A stretch of DNA of 64,000 bases from Nematopogon swammerdamellus (Eukaryota > Arthropoda > Insecta > Lepidoptera > Adelidae), in the NCBI GenBank assembly GCA_946902875.1, contig OX336344.1, positions 23,705,791 through 23,769,790 on the forward strand, in the 5' to 3' direction. A model generated the notes under the pieces. That model saw only the letters and a program-made list of their open reading frames with translations. It made no database searches and was not told the origin of the DNA. This document shows positions 11,165 through 21,459 of the stretch, one piece after another; the first letter of the stretch is position 1, and each line of letters starts with the position of its first letter. The translations under genes and the position numbers were made by a program.

Positions 11165-11670
11165 CAGACGCGGGGGGGAGGGTGCGTGTGTGGGAACAGG
11201 GGGGCGGCGGGGGCAGGGGAAGGGAGTGGTAGTGACTGAGCGATTCCCACTCGTTTATTTCCTTTGTCAGTTACAAACATGTTGCGCATTATTTTCTCTC
11301 GTTATTCGGAATCCGGCTCGCCCGACCCCCGCGCCGCGCCGCCGCCGCCCGCCGCCTCCGCGCCGCCTCCCCGCTCCTCTGAGCGCAGTTTCTCCCGCGC
11401 GCTTCGATTTCAACTTTGTTCCATAGCGAACAATAAAAGCAGCGCGCGTACGTCGCCGGAACGTAAAGCAAACGAATACGTAAACTGCGCTCATTTGACA
11501 AAGTCCGCGAGTGGAAATAATTTCAGCTGGAGCCGGCGTGAAATTAATCGGGCGCAGTCTCCGCGGGAGCTTGCTGCAAAACGACTAAAGTGGGAAACGA
11601 ATGAAGCTCTGCACATTGCGCCCTCCGGGGCGGGGCGGGGCGGGGCGTGCGGCCCGCCCGCACCGAGCTG
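11165..11670. other. GC-rich island with G-runs
   Basis: Contains gcgggggggagggtgcgtg, ggggcggcgggggcagggg, a cgccgccgcccgccgcctcc tract near 11335-11370 and a (ggggc)n tract at 11627-11650. Overlapping frames on both strands show only low-complexity Pro/Ala/Arg. Possible promoter island or GC microsatellite. Confidence 0.4.
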
Positions 11671-11830
11671 CCTACACTAGAGAGTTTAGACCACTTGGAT
11701 ATGCGACTGGATGAAGTGGCTTAGTTAGTCCCATTCATTCTTCACAGCATTCAGATTGTTCTCACGCCTTCACGACAACGTACGTACTAGTATGAGAGCT
11801 GTCATCCTGATACACAATGTAGACGACATT

Positions 11831-12352
11831 TATGTCCTGTACTATGCGTACTACATGAGGTTACATTTTTGTTCTGTACTCTATGTATTACTTGACATGA
11901 TGTTACATTTCTGTCCTGGACTCTACGTACTACATGATGTTACATTTCTGTTCTGGACTCTAGTACTACATGATGTTACATTTCTGTTCTGTACTCTACG
12001 TACTACATGATGTTACATTTCTGTCCTGGACTCTACGTACTAAATGATGTTACATTTCTGTCCTGGACTCTACGTACTGCATGATGTTACATTTCTGTTC
12101 TGTACTCTACGAACTACATGATGTTACATTTCTGTCCTGGACTCTACGTACTACATGATGTTACATTTCTGTTCTGTACTCTACGTACTACATGATGTTA
12201 CATTTCTGTCCTGGACTCTACGTACTAAATGATGTTACATTTCTGTCCTGGACTCTACGTACTGCATGATGTTACATTTCTGTTCTGTACTCTACGTACT
12301 ACATGATGTTACATTTCTTTCCTGGACTCTACGTACTGCATGATGTTACGGG
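11831..12352 (+). repeat. 37-bp minisatellite with higher-order structure
   Basis: About 13-14 tandem units of roughly 'tgatgttacatttctgttct' plus gtactctacgtactaca. Units fall into types: ttctgta or tcctgga in the middle, and tacatg, taaatg or tgcatg at the junction. The order from 11987 is repeated from 12172, a 185-bp (five-unit) higher-order period. The first units are more diverged. An 84-codon open frame across the array is a by-product of the repeat. Confidence 0.85.
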
Positions 12353-12909
12353 TATCTTGTTACACTGAAGAGTTAAAGGAACCTAACGTTTTTTCTGTAG
12401 TGTATTTTGAACAGAATATTCATTTAATTATCTATAGATTATATAACTTCTCAACAAGTAGGTACAAGTATGTGAATACGTATGAACAACATTTATATGT
12501 ATTCACATGATCATTTCATTTCATTTCACTATCAGTGCCCACTGAAATAATTACCATGCTGAATATTCGAATTGAATCATCAATATGTATTCGTGATCTA
12601 AAATTAATATCAGTAAAGAAACAATGCACGCCAGCCGTTCTCTCCCGTTTCACAAACGTGAAGCCTTTACCATTATTCTAAGTGGAAAGTTTTAATAAAC
12701 ACTGCGTCGGCAAGAATCGCTTGTACGACGACGCGGGCTTTAGTGATGCACTCTCATAATGTCTATTTTGAATTTGGCAAACTGGCTCAGATTTGATTGA
12801 CCTATTTTCGTAACTGACGTTATAACTAGCGGTTGTATATCTATACATATAATAAAATCGTAGAGGTAAGAAAGTCTGTACATTGAATGTATTTGGAAAA
12901 AAACTAACC
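12353..12909. other. Intergenic, AT-rich
   Basis: No gene seen. Near 12842-12900, 'ctatacatataataaaatcg' begins a dispersed repeat also seen at 15650-15680. The LINE that follows is inserted in or beside it. Confidence 0.4.
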
Positions 12910-15292
12910 AGGGTGGCTTAAAATGATAGTCCAGTCAGGATGTCCATCCAGTTAGGATGAGGCATCTTCCTGCTCCTTGGTTGACCGATATAATTCGTCA
13001 CCACATGGCAATTAGAGATGCAACCAAGCGCAAGCATAAGCGGTTTCCTACTGAAGAAAACCTCAATCTCTTCAAAGTCGCCAGAAACAGGTGCACCAGG
13101 ATGTGCCGGGACGCCAAGCGTCGTTACATTCAAGAATCTGTTGCAGATCGCTCCCCTGGTGACATGTGGAAATTTCTTAATTCTCTCGGCTTGGGTAAAT
13201 CTAAGTCTAGTACTGCTACGACTATTGATCTAGATGTCTTAAATAGACACTTCTCTTCTCCTCCGATAACTGTAGACCCAGCCCTTAAGTCTGAAACTAT
13301 CTCTCAGTTAAGAAGCAATTCGGCTTCAACTCCGCAACCATTTACTTTCTCCTATGTAACCGGCTGTGAAATAAAAAAGATAATTCTTTCCATTAAAAGC
13401 AAGGCGGTAGGGTGTGACGAATTGAGCAGAGCACTGCTCATCCCAATTTTAGACGAGATCTTACCTACCATTTCCCATATACTTAATTTCTCTCTAAGAT
13501 TGGGTTGCTTTCCAGACTCGTGGAAAAATGCATTCGTCTTACCCTTACCAAAAATTTCCAATCCTGTTTCACCAAATAATTTCCGCCCTATATCCATCCT
13601 TCCCTTCCTATCAAAAGTACTTGAGCGAGCAGTACACTCTCAGCTAAATCGCTTCCTGCATCAAAACTCCCTTTTGAACCCTTTTCAATCGGGGTTCCGT
13701 CCTTCTCACAGTACAACCACTGCTTTAGTCAAAGTCACTGATGATATTCGCCACGGAATTGATAATCGGCAACTCACAATTATTACATTGCTTGACTTCA
13801 GTAATGCCTTCAACACAGTTGACTTTGACATCTTGCTTACGGTATTGAGTTCTCTTAATATTTCACAGGCGGTACTGGATTGGTTCGATTCCTACCTTAG
13901 AGGTCGCCGGCAAAGAGTCCGCCTGGACGATAACTTCTCCGATTGGTGTGTCCTTTCAGCCGGTGTCCCTCAGGGAGGTGTGCTTTCTCCACTTCTTTTC
14001 TCTGTATTTATTAATACACTAGCCCAAATTCTGGTTTGTCACTACCACTTCTATGCTGACGATTTGCAGCTTTACCGCCAGTCTTCCGTATCCGAGCTTT
14101 TGCCCACTATCAACCTTGTCAATTCAGATTTATCTGGAGTGCGTCATTGGACAGATCGTTTTGGCCTTCAAGTCAATCCATCTAAATCTCAAATCATGAT
14201 AGTGGGCAGTAGCAAATTCTTGAGTAGAATAGATAGGGACAATTTGCCGCCAGTGTCATATAACGGTGTCACTATTACATACAGCAGAGTAGTCAAGAAC
14301 CTCGGCATTGTCATGGACGACTCTCTTTCTTGGGTCCAGCATGTCAGTGGGGTATGCAAGAAGGTTTACGGTGCTATGCATTCTCTAAAGCGACTCAATC
14401 GATTCCTTCCGGTCGAAACCAAGACTATGCTAGTACAATCCCTTATTCACCCAATTCTGGATTATGGCGATATCTGCAATCTCGATTTAAACGAAGAGCT
14501 ACTCAATAAGTTAGATCGTTTACTCAATTTCGGCATCCGATTTATTTTCGGATTGCGTAAATATGATCATGTTTCGGCTTACCGTGATCAACTTGAGTGG
14601 CTCACTATTCGTCAACGTCGGAACATGCATGTTCTTTCCCTTCTCTTTACAATTCTTAACGACCCCAATTCCCCCATCTACCTCAGAGAGAGGTTTGCCT
14701 ATCTCTCCTCACATGGCGTACCGCTAAGGTCAGCTGACAGCCTCCTTCTTCTCATCCCCTCTCACAGCTCCTCTAGCTATTCCGAATCGTTCTCTGTAAT
14801 GTCAGCGCGCCTGTGGAATAATCTGCCACCAGCCATCAGAACATCTCCAACTCTTGCCACTTTCAAAAAGCGTCTGAAAGAAATGTATCTCTCCAAAGAA
14901 TAGAGGTGGTTTACTTTATTATTTACAGATATGAAGTAGTTTATGTAATGTGTGTATCAAGTATCTATTATTAGTATATAGTACATATATAAGTACCCTT
15001 CTATGTATTCTTATTTAGTATGAAAAATATATCCTATGTTTAAGTAATATATTCTAGTATTTTACCTACATATGTATAGGTATTATATGCCCGGCGTCTT
15101 GTTCACTTAATTTTATTGTTTTGTTAGTATTAAGTTTGTGTCATTCTTCTTCTGTTTTGCTACCCTTATAATAAGTTTTCATAAAAGTCAGGTTGACTGG
15201 GAGAGATTGCCTTAGGTAATAAGTCCGCCTTTTGTAAAATCGTTGTATTGGAAAGCAATAAAGCATATTCTATTCTATTCTATTCTATTCTT
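12910..15292 (+). mobile_element. 5'-truncated CR1/L2-like LINE
   Basis: About 2.4 kb: a reverse transcriptase reading frame (12957-14903), a 3' untranslated region of about 370 bp, and a 3' terminus of ATTCT pentamers (about 15269-15290) instead of poly(A). Short tandem repeats at the 3' end are typical of the CR1/L2 group. The endonuclease domain that should precede the reverse transcriptase is missing, so the copy is truncated near 12910-12930. The exact left junction is not clear. Confidence 0.8.
12957..14903 (+). CDS. LINE reverse transcriptase (truncated polyprotein)
   Basis: 648 codons, uninterrupted. It starts in the linker before the reverse transcriptase (PAPWLTDIIRHH). Recognised in order: RPISILPFLSKVLERAV (about residue 210), GFRPSHSTTTALV, motif A LLDFSNAFNTVDFDILL, motif B GVPQGGVLSPLLFSVF, catalytic YADDLQLY, the thumb region KNLGIVMDDSLSWVQHV, and the C-terminal RLWNNLPPAIRTSPTLATFK. 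The frame is open upstream to 12930, so the ATG at 12957 is probably an internal methionine of a longer ORF2. With no endonuclease and no 5' promoter, it is unlikely to move by itself. The intact frame suggests a young insertion. Confidence 0.85.
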   Translation: MRHLPAPWLTDIIRHHMAIRDATKRKHKRFPTEENLNLFKVARNRCTRMCRDAKRRYIQESVADRSPGDMWKFLNSLGLGKSKSSTATTIDLDVLNRHFSSPPITVDPALKSETISQLRSNSASTPQPFTFSYVTGCEIKKIILSIKSKAVGCDELSRALLIPILDEILPTISHILNFSLRLGCFPDSWKNAFVLPLPKISNPVSPNNFRPISILPFLSKVLERAVHSQLNRFLHQNSLLNPFQSGFRPSHSTTTALVKVTDDIRHGIDNRQLTIITLLDFSNAFNTVDFDILLTVLSSLNISQAVLDWFDSYLRGRRQRVRLDDNFSDWCVLSAGVPQGGVLSPLLFSVFINTLAQILVCHYHFYADDLQLYRQSSVSELLPTINLVNSDLSGVRHWTDRFGLQVNPSKSQIMIVGSSKFLSRIDRDNLPPVSYNGVTITYSRVVKNLGIVMDDSLSWVQHVSGVCKKVYGAMHSLKRLNRFLPVETKTMLVQSLIHPILDYGDICNLDLNEELLNKLDRLLNFGIRFIFGLRKYDHVSAYRDQLEWLTIRQRRNMHVLSLLFTILNDPNSPIYLRERFAYLSSHGVPLRSADSLLLLIPSHSSSSYSESFSVMSARLWNNLPPAIRTSPTLATFKKRLKEMYLSKE

Positions 15293-15961
15293 AAAATGAG
15301 ATACTGAACATGTTAGAACAGTTTTTAAAATGTTTGTTTGTTTGTTTGTCTGTACGCGCATCACGCAAAAACCACTGAACGGAATTAGACGAAACTTTGT
15401 ATAGTGGCAGTTTATATGCCGGGTTAACATAATAAGTAAAAAAAAATAACAAAAATTAAAAAAAATTAACAATTATAAACATTATTGCGCGTTTAAAATC
15501 ACGTAGTCCAAAGTACATAATTATATCTTGAGAACTGGCAGCAAATACAATTTGAATAAAATATTCATTCGAAATTTAAAAATAAGTAGATGCAACGAAA
15601 ATGACAGTTCTTCTTTTTTATAACTTGAACACAATGGTCTATACATATCTATTCTTTCTATACATATCATAAAATCGTAAATGCAAAAATGTATATTTGT
15701 ACGCGCATCTCGCAAAAACCACTGAATGGAATTTGACGAAACTTTTTATAGCGACAGTGTATATCCCGGATGAACATAATAATTAAAAAATATAATAAAA
15801 ATCACGTAATCCAAAGTAAAGGTAAAAAACAATTTTAAATGTCATGTTGACAACGGAGAACTGTCATCTCGACGTGAGCTGGCCGGTGACAAATTGTTTG
15901 ATAAATAAAAATAATAATTGAAAGTCGAAGTTATTTCGCTGTCATTGGTGCAATAAAATTT
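15293..15961. repeat. Two related dispersed-repeat pieces
   Basis: 15340-15430 and 15685-15790 share tgtacgcgcat, cgcaaaaaccactgaa.ggaatt, gacgaaactttt.tatag and a following cataataa. The second begins with 'ctatacatatcataaaatcg', which also occurs at 12842. No gene seen. Confidence 0.5.
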
Positions 15962-17385
15962 ATATATCTGTTGCCCACGGCTTCGCTCACGTGAAATTCG
16001 TATTTAAAAAAAAGAAAGTAAGTAACTACAGGCGGGCCCGAAGGCGGATCTGCGCTCACGTAAACGATATTCTTTCTCGATGAAAGTAACTAAGGGCGAG
16101 GCGGAAGGCGGAGCTGAGTTCAGGAAGAAGAAAAACATTCTTGAAGAAAGTAAGTAACTAAGGGCGAGGCCGAAGGCCGAGCTCTATTCTGGAAGACCAT
16201 AAACCTTCTCGAAGAAAGTAAATAACTATGGGCGAGGCCGCAGGCCGAGTTGCGTTCAGGAAGAAGCTGAACCGTCTTGAAGAAAGTAAGTAACTAAGGC
16301 GAGGCCGAAGGCCGAGCTGCGTTCAGGAAGAAGCTTAACCATCTTGAAGAAAGTAAGCAACTAAGGCGAGGCCGAAGGCCGAGCTACGTTCTGACAAATG
16401 ATAAACTATCTCGAAGAAAGCAAGTAACTAAGGGCGAGGCCGAAGGCCGAGCTGCGTTCAGGAAGAAGCTAAACCCTCTCGAATAAAGTTAATTAATATT
16501 AAGATTGAGTTAATTTAATTTAAATTTTATTATAAAGTCCACGCTTCTAACGGCAAATATACCGTGCATCCTAGAACCTCGCGGTTATTCCCGGCTGGAT
16601 GGCAAGAGGCCCGATGCTATCACCTTAGTGCCATTGACTAAGGGTAGTTCTTTGATGTGGGACGCCACTTTTGTTCTCACAATGGCTCCAAGTCACGTTA
16701 GGACATCTTCAAGAGCGGCTGGCGCGGCCGAGGCTGGGGCGGAGAGCCTCAAACGCTTGCTGCGTAATATATAATATATATAGAAATATAATTAAAGATT
16801 TCGAATTTGTTGCGTTTGCGGTTGAAACCCTCGGTCCGTGAAGCAGTGAAGCCAAAAGAGGCTTGAGCTGGTTGACGCAACTGGTGTCCCGCCATCAAGG
16901 GCTTATGTACTTCATTCAAAGGGTAAGCCTTGCCATCCAGCGGGGTAATGCCGCAAGTGCTCTAAGAACATTTTAAAATGCCCGTTTTGATAGTTATTTT
17001 AATGTTTGTTAGGTAGGTTTAATTCTTTAGTTATTAATATTACTTTTTTATTTTTATGAAATAAATAGATTGAGTAAACGATATTATATTCTATCGAAGA
17101 AAGGAAGTCTTTAAGGGCGAGGCCCGAAGGCGGAAGAGGGTTTTTGGTTTACCTGAACGCAGCTCGGCCTTCGGCCTCGCACTTAGTTCCTTCCTTTCTT
17201 CCAGAAGGTTTATCGTCTTCCTGAACGCAGCTCGGCCTTCGTCCTCGCTCTTACTTACTTCCTTTATTTGAGAAAGGTTTATCGTTTACCTGAAAGCAGC
17301 TCGGCCTTCGGCCTCGCCCTTAGTTACTTACATTCTTCTTTGGAATACGAATTTCACGCGAGCGGAGCCGCGGGCTCAGCTAGTA
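15962..17385. repeat. Composite with inverted tandem arrays
   Basis: The left end gttgcccacggcttcgctcacgtgaaattcg and the right end ttcacgcgagcggagccgcgggctcagctagt are inverted relatives. Inside, 16020-16490 has about seven tandem units of 60-70 bp (agtaactaagggcgaggccg, then aaggccgagctgcgttcagg). 17095-17345 has about three to four units of the same repeat in the opposite orientation. A retroelement fragment (16590-16979) lies between the arrays. The right end, ...gctcagCTAG/T, could be a Helitron-type CTRR end, but I cannot establish that. Confidence 0.65.
16590..16979 (+). pseudogene. Second retroelement C-terminal fragment
   Basis: Reads KRPDAITLVPLTKGSSLMWD (about 16600-16660), VRTSSRAAGAAAEAGAESLK, then, after a gap and frame change, HQGLMYFIQRVSLAIQRGNA and a stop near 16976. 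The WDAT, AGAAAEA and QRVSLAIQRGNAAS blocks match the fragment at 10570-10925. It is not joined to a reverse transcriptase. It sits between the two inverted arrays, so it may have been carried by the composite element. Confidence 0.6.
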
Positions 17386-17477
17386 CCCAATAATGGTATA
17401 GCGATTTTTCTGTAAGACTCGCAGATATCTAAATAAGGCTATAGAAATAAATAAAATTAATAAAAAAACGCGCATGG

Positions 17478-17680
17478 CGGGTTCGTACCACCGCACTGAA
17501 TGAAAGCTCGGTCGAAACGGCTATATAAATAGTTTGTGTTTTCCGTCCAGTTCAGTGTAGCCGGCACGACCGAAGGGAAGCACTGACGTGGCACCAAGTT
17601 CACCCGGTGTTATGGGCTGACATCACGACGTATGTTGTAGGTGTGATGTAGACAAGCGTGTCAGTTTCCATAAAAAAAAA
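17478..17680 (+). repeat. SINE family A tail copy
   Basis: 5'-truncated copy starting at ggttcgtaccaccgcactg and ending 'gtgtcagtttccataaaaaa'. Matches 1900-2107 closely. Confidence 0.7.
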
Positions 17681-18240
17681 GATGTGAGAGCACACGTAGG
17701 CTTTTGGACATAACTGACCACAAGGCTCTTGGTGACCCTTATTAAAACAATCTAAGGTCTACTGACTCTACAATCAAGTCTAGAACGCATAGCCTAGTGC
17801 TGTGACTAGGCCTCGCCCGCCGGCGGGAGGGGCGGGGCGGGGCGGGGCGGCACATACGCGGGACGATATTAAAAATGTGAAGGATTTGTTACCTGGAGTT
17901 GGTCCGACTACAGCGCGTCCTATTTTCTCTTCTGTTGTGTGTCGCCGCTTTTCTGTGGAATTGTGTTGCCGCCTTTGTGTTGCGCTGCACGCCGGCACCC
18001 GCCCCGCCCCGCCCCCGCCCCCGCCCGCTTCAAGATAGAGCTGCACGTGGCTGTGACGGGAATACAGTTAGAGCGCCGAGAACTTTTTCAAATGAAATAG
18101 CGAGGAGGCTCGGTCCGGCCGCCGCCGCTGCCCGCCGGTAGGGACTATTCAATAAGAGACTACTGCAAACAGTTTTTGCGTTCTCTAGACGAACCTGCCC
18201 GTCCGTCTGTCAGAGCCCTTTAACTCCTAAAGTGAACAAG
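17681..18240. other. GC-rich patch, no supported gene
   Basis: 17810-17850 and 17990-18025 hold (ggggc)n and cccgcccccgccc tracts on opposite strands, about 150 bp apart. Frames of about 80 codons on both strands are low-complexity. No gene recognised. Confidence 0.4.
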
Positions 18241-18242
18241 CT

Positions 18243-18302
18243 ATCATAATCATCATCATCAGCCTGTATCGGTCCACTGCTGGACATAGGCCTCTCCCAA
18301 GG
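18243..18302 (+). repeat. LINE 3'-end fragment
   Basis: Reads 'atcatcatcatcagcctgta', then ccactgctggacataggcctctccca. This wording is very common in lepidopteran genomes, at the end of a LINE family. A related scrap (ccactgctaggcacggactctg) is at about 63641-63665. Confidence 0.5.
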
Positions 18303-18559
18303 CACGCTACAATATAAATATAATATAATAATCGTCGTTTCGAGCGAGCTCTTAGACTAGAATACGATCATATTTTTTGTTTACTTAAAAAGTGCTCGCT
18401 CGTTTGGTCGTATAAGTATCGACAACTCTAACGTGAATGTTGAAAAAGCTTTATAATGTAACGGGGATAGGGAGAGAGCGCGCCGAGTCCGGTCGCCGGA
18501 TTCCTGATTCACTTACAAAGTCGATTTATAGAGAACGACGTTAAGTGACTGTCGGGGAA

Positions 18560-18700
18560 TGTGGACGGCGAGGGGGGCGGGAGGCGGGGGCGGGGGGGGG
18601 GGGGGGAGGGAACTAGCTGTTCGATAAAGTAGTTCCCCCCCCCACCCCCACCCCCCCTCCGCCGCCGCCCGCCACGGCCGCGCGGCGACCGCAGCCTACA
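18560..18700. repeat. Facing G-run and C-run (hairpin-forming)
   Basis: 18571-18610 is almost pure G on the plus strand. After gggaacta, a 14-base loop and tagttccc, 18634-18663 is almost pure C. The inner gggaacta/tagttccc pair gives a perfect 8-bp stem that can extend into the G/C runs. The flank is GC-rich (gccgccgcccgccacggcc). Confidence 0.6.
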
Positions 18701-18865
18701 CCGAGCTCACCCGGCGCGTTGCCGGAGTAGCCAGCACCACTCACTAGCGGGGAAGACCAAGAGCACCGCGTTGTCTGGGGTGCTAGTAGCTACTAGTATT
18801 AGGTACAAGAAATGCTGTTTTGAATAGAATTTTCATCAAAACAGCATTTCTGCTCACATTTTTAG

Positions 18866-18960
18866 GCATCGTGTGGGGCCAGTACTTAAAAAAACTAGTC
18901 CCACTGCATCTCTTGCCGTTCATGTAGTAAAAGGCGACTAAGGGATAATAACGAGATACC
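18866..18960 (+). repeat. Fragment of the 'gtgtggggcc' repeat head
   Basis: tcgtgtggggccagtactt, ccactgcatctcttgccgt and 'gtagtaaaaggcgactaagg' match the head module of the copies at 1790 and 4050, but here it is not followed by the family A tail. This shows that the head exists separately. Confidence 0.55.
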
Positions 18961-19189
18961 GTTCTAAAGGGCGACAGGACCTCTACCTTGGCACGGTCCT
19001 TCCACCGAGTCATGCAGCAGGTGGGTAGAAGACCGGCTTCGCACAGCACGACGACGAGGTGACGGCGCGACAGTCGAGCTGCACGACGCCAAACGCGACG
19101 CGACAAACTGATTGCTTATCGAAAAGTTGTATGGCGTCTTTGCGAAAAAGATCATTTACATTAAAATAAAAAGCAGAATTGATTTAAGG

Positions 19190-19362
19190 TACGTTGACAC
19201 GATGCGAGGTTTCACGCACGAGGAGCATGCCGCCTTCTCGAACGAGAAAACTCGCTATCGCGAAGCGTTCGTCGAGTTCGCAAGAACTGTCTACACGGTG
19301 CGTAAATGCGTTCGAGAAGCATTTCTCGTTAGTGAACTCGCATCGTGTCAACTAGACATTAG
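19190..19362. repeat. Short inverted-repeat element (MITE-like)
   Basis: Left arm 'gttgacacgatgcgag' and right arm ctcgcatcgtgtcaac are exact complements. Inner cgagaa/ttctcg blocks also pair. About 170 bp with no coding capacity. Confidence 0.6.
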
Positions 19363-20170
19363 TGCACGCACGGCGTGCCATTTTTTTATAGTCAGGCGGC
19401 GGCGCGGCTATCTGTGCCCAATATTTCAATGGAAGATCAGACATAGCCAATAACACCACTCCTCGCGAAAACACGCTCAGATAGGCGCCATGCCTGGTAT
19501 GAGGAGGACATTATTGACACGCCTTTTGAAGATCCTCAAAAGATCCCTTCTTATAGGTGGTAAGCGTGCAGCACCGCGTCAAAATATCTCTCGAAGCAAC
19601 TCTCTGAACTACAGATGACATATCAGATCACACACATAGCTACTGAAATAATGGTTTGATGTGCCGCCGCCACCGCGCCGCGCAGCGTCGTTGTGCAGCT
19701 TTCATTTTACTTACAACGTGGAAATTTTAATTAAATCCTGAAGATAACTAACGAGTAGAATGTTTGCTCAGCACTCGCTCTATTTGTCTGCCGCATCGAT
19801 AGAGCAACAGAACTCTGATATTACACAGATTCATTCATTTTGCAGAGTTCATTGGAGAAAATGGTTGTGGCTTGCAAGAGAAATAGCTTCAATATTATTT
19901 GTAAATATGTAATACAGATGGGTACTTAGTTGTTTGTACAAAATATAATCGTATGTGTATATTCATTATTGAACACCAATTTATACAAATTAGGTACAAC
20001 AAGCGAGCTTAAAGCCGTAAGGCATTCTATTCTAATTAACCTTTGAAATGTGGAAGAAGTACATGCAGGCAAACAAGTATATTTTGTGACAATGCATTAA
20101 ACTGTAAATAAAGAAATATGATAAACGACAAGCGAATATTCCAAATAAATACTTGAATACTCTGGTCTGG
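19363..20170. other. Intergenic, one repeat scrap
   Basis: 19420-19560 shares 'cctcgcgaaa.cacgct', 'aggcgccatgcc' and the run-on gacgccttttgaaga with 39430-39600, so it is a dispersed repeat. The rest is AT-rich without a recognised gene. Confidence 0.4.
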
Positions 20171-20176
20171 TGTATC
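20171..20176. other. Target-site duplication, left copy (TGTATC)
   Basis: TGTATC lies immediately before the left terminus of the element at 20177. The identical hexamer at 31469-31474 follows its right terminus. A 6-bp duplication is the size produced by Polinton/Maverick integration. Confidence 0.85.
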
Positions 20177-20255
20177 AGTAGTGTATAATTGGGCAAGCTG
20201 TATCTCATTTCATTCGATCTAGCTAGCCCAATATACACTTTTTTAAATTAACTAT
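20177..20255 (+). repeat. Left terminal inverted repeat
   Basis: 79 bp matching the complement of 31390-31468 with three mismatches (AG for TT at positions 49-50, and one near position 73). Starts AG, as usual for Polintons. Similarity fades just beyond. Confidence 0.85.
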
Positions 20256-20742
20256 AACGAACAACGACTAAAGCTTAAACTAACTTTAATATATTTAATT
20301 AATACATGGTATAACCAAACATGATCTAACGAGAGTTTTAATTCTCCTATCTAAGTGGAAAAAACAAACGAATACTTTACATTTACTCAATCATATGCAA
20401 CCCCATCTGTTTTTTTTTTTAAATTTTAAAAACTAGCTAGAACAGATTCAATGATTGATGAATAGTGCAAAAAAAATTGTGACATTTATGTCAACTCTAC
20501 TTATATTGTAATTATTCCCAAACCCCTAACCTTTTATAATGTTATCTATTTTATATTTAATATTCAAACTAAGGTATTCTTTATACATATAAATGAAACA
20601 CCTGAATTACTTGTTCTTATTATTTTTATTTAGACAACTACAAATAATAAAAAATACAAAATTACCCATAAATCTAACTTACGTTAAATATTATACAAAA
20701 TTATATTTTAAAACATTGTCGAGCATTTCCATTTATACCTTT
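20256..20742. other. AT-rich terminal region of the element
   Basis: Very AT-rich with no recognised gene. The 66-codon plus-strand frame at 20593-20793 overlaps the end of the minus-strand gene and has no features of a protein. It probably contains the 3' untranslated region of that gene. Confidence 0.4.
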
Positions 20743-21240
20743 TTAATTTACCGTATCTCTATCAAAATCAACTTCGTAACACCATTCCGCTAAACACATT
20801 ACATTTTTTAGAGCACAATGGTTCTTATGACTAATACAATTATATTTATCCGAATCCTTACAATAAGTTTCAGCTAATTTCTTAAAATTAGGACAATCAA
20901 ACGATTCCAGGTTTACAACATTATCATTATTACACAATCTCTTTATCCAGGCTGCTTTTTCAATGCCTTTACAGTATAAAGTCTTGTCTTGTAAGTATGG
21001 TTTAACGTAATTGTTGAATTCATTCGTGTTCAAAAATCCTTCCCTCCATGATATTCCGAGATTCTTTTCTATCCAGCGCACTTGTCTCTTTTCTTCATTG
21101 GTCAGTTTCCAATAAGGAAACGGTGGCTTCAAAATAAAAACTTCAGTTTTTCCGTATGAAGCTATAGCCAATTCTTTCAAAATAAACTCGTTGCCAGACG
21201 TTTTGAAACCTTGCACGTCTACGATAACATGAGCAGACAT
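20743..21240 (-). CDS. 165-aa element protein, RNase H-like look
   Basis: A complete frame from MSAHVIVDVQGFKTSGNEF to the stop at 20743. The N-terminal hydrophobic strand with an acidic residue (VIVDVQGF), the PPFPYWKLT segment, the WIEKNLGISW segment, the CKGIEKAAWIKRL segment and the C-terminal His/Cys pattern (HKNHCALKNV) match my memory of an orphan protein that recurs near family B polymerase genes in insect genomes. I infer an RNase H/exonuclease-like fold from the IVDVQGF strand, but have not tested it. No frameshift or stop. A TATA-like box and initiator lie just upstream (21276-21304). The product may process nucleic acid during element replication; that is inference. Confidence 0.6.
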   Translation of the reverse strand: MSAHVIVDVQGFKTSGNEFILKELAIASYGKTEVFILKPPFPYWKLTNEEKRQVRWIEKNLGISWREGFLNTNEFNNYVKPYLQDKTLYCKGIEKAAWIKRLCNNDNVVNLESFDCPNFKKLAETYCKDSDKYNCISHKNHCALKNVMCLAEWCYEVDFDRDTVN

Positions 21241-21275
21241 GATTACTAGTAGTAATTAGTTTCAGCGTCCGGCTC

Positions 21276-21304
21276 GACTGCAACCTTTCGCAAGACTGTT
21301 TATA
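21276..21304 (-). promoter_or_regulatory. Candidate core promoter of the 165-aa gene
   Basis: On the minus strand, TATAAA (21304-21299) is followed about 25 bases later by an initiator-like GCAGTC (A at 21279). The start codon lies about 40 bases further on. Spacing fits an arthropod TATA/Inr promoter. Confidence 0.4.
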
Positions 21305-21459
21305 TTTTAATGTAACTCGCTTATAAAAGGTAGACATTAATTCGTCGCACATTTAGTGTCAACATTATATATTTTGTTGAACTATGTATATGACTAAAAT
21401 GTTAAGGTGTGTGAATGATGAGATGATTGAGGACTATCACTAACGTCTCACTGGGTGGT

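Noticed and set aside
11756..12010. 84-codon frame with a repeating 'LHFC..LYVLHD' pattern
   Set aside because: Translation of the 37-bp minisatellite; the frame is lost after a few units.
11831..12352. CRISPR-like array
   Set aside because: Units are contiguous with no unique spacers, and the genome is eukaryotic; the same holds for 51963-52480 and 53840-55204.
20593..20793. 66-codon plus-strand frame in the Polinton
   Set aside because: AT-rich chance frame overlapping the end of the minus-strand 165-aa gene.
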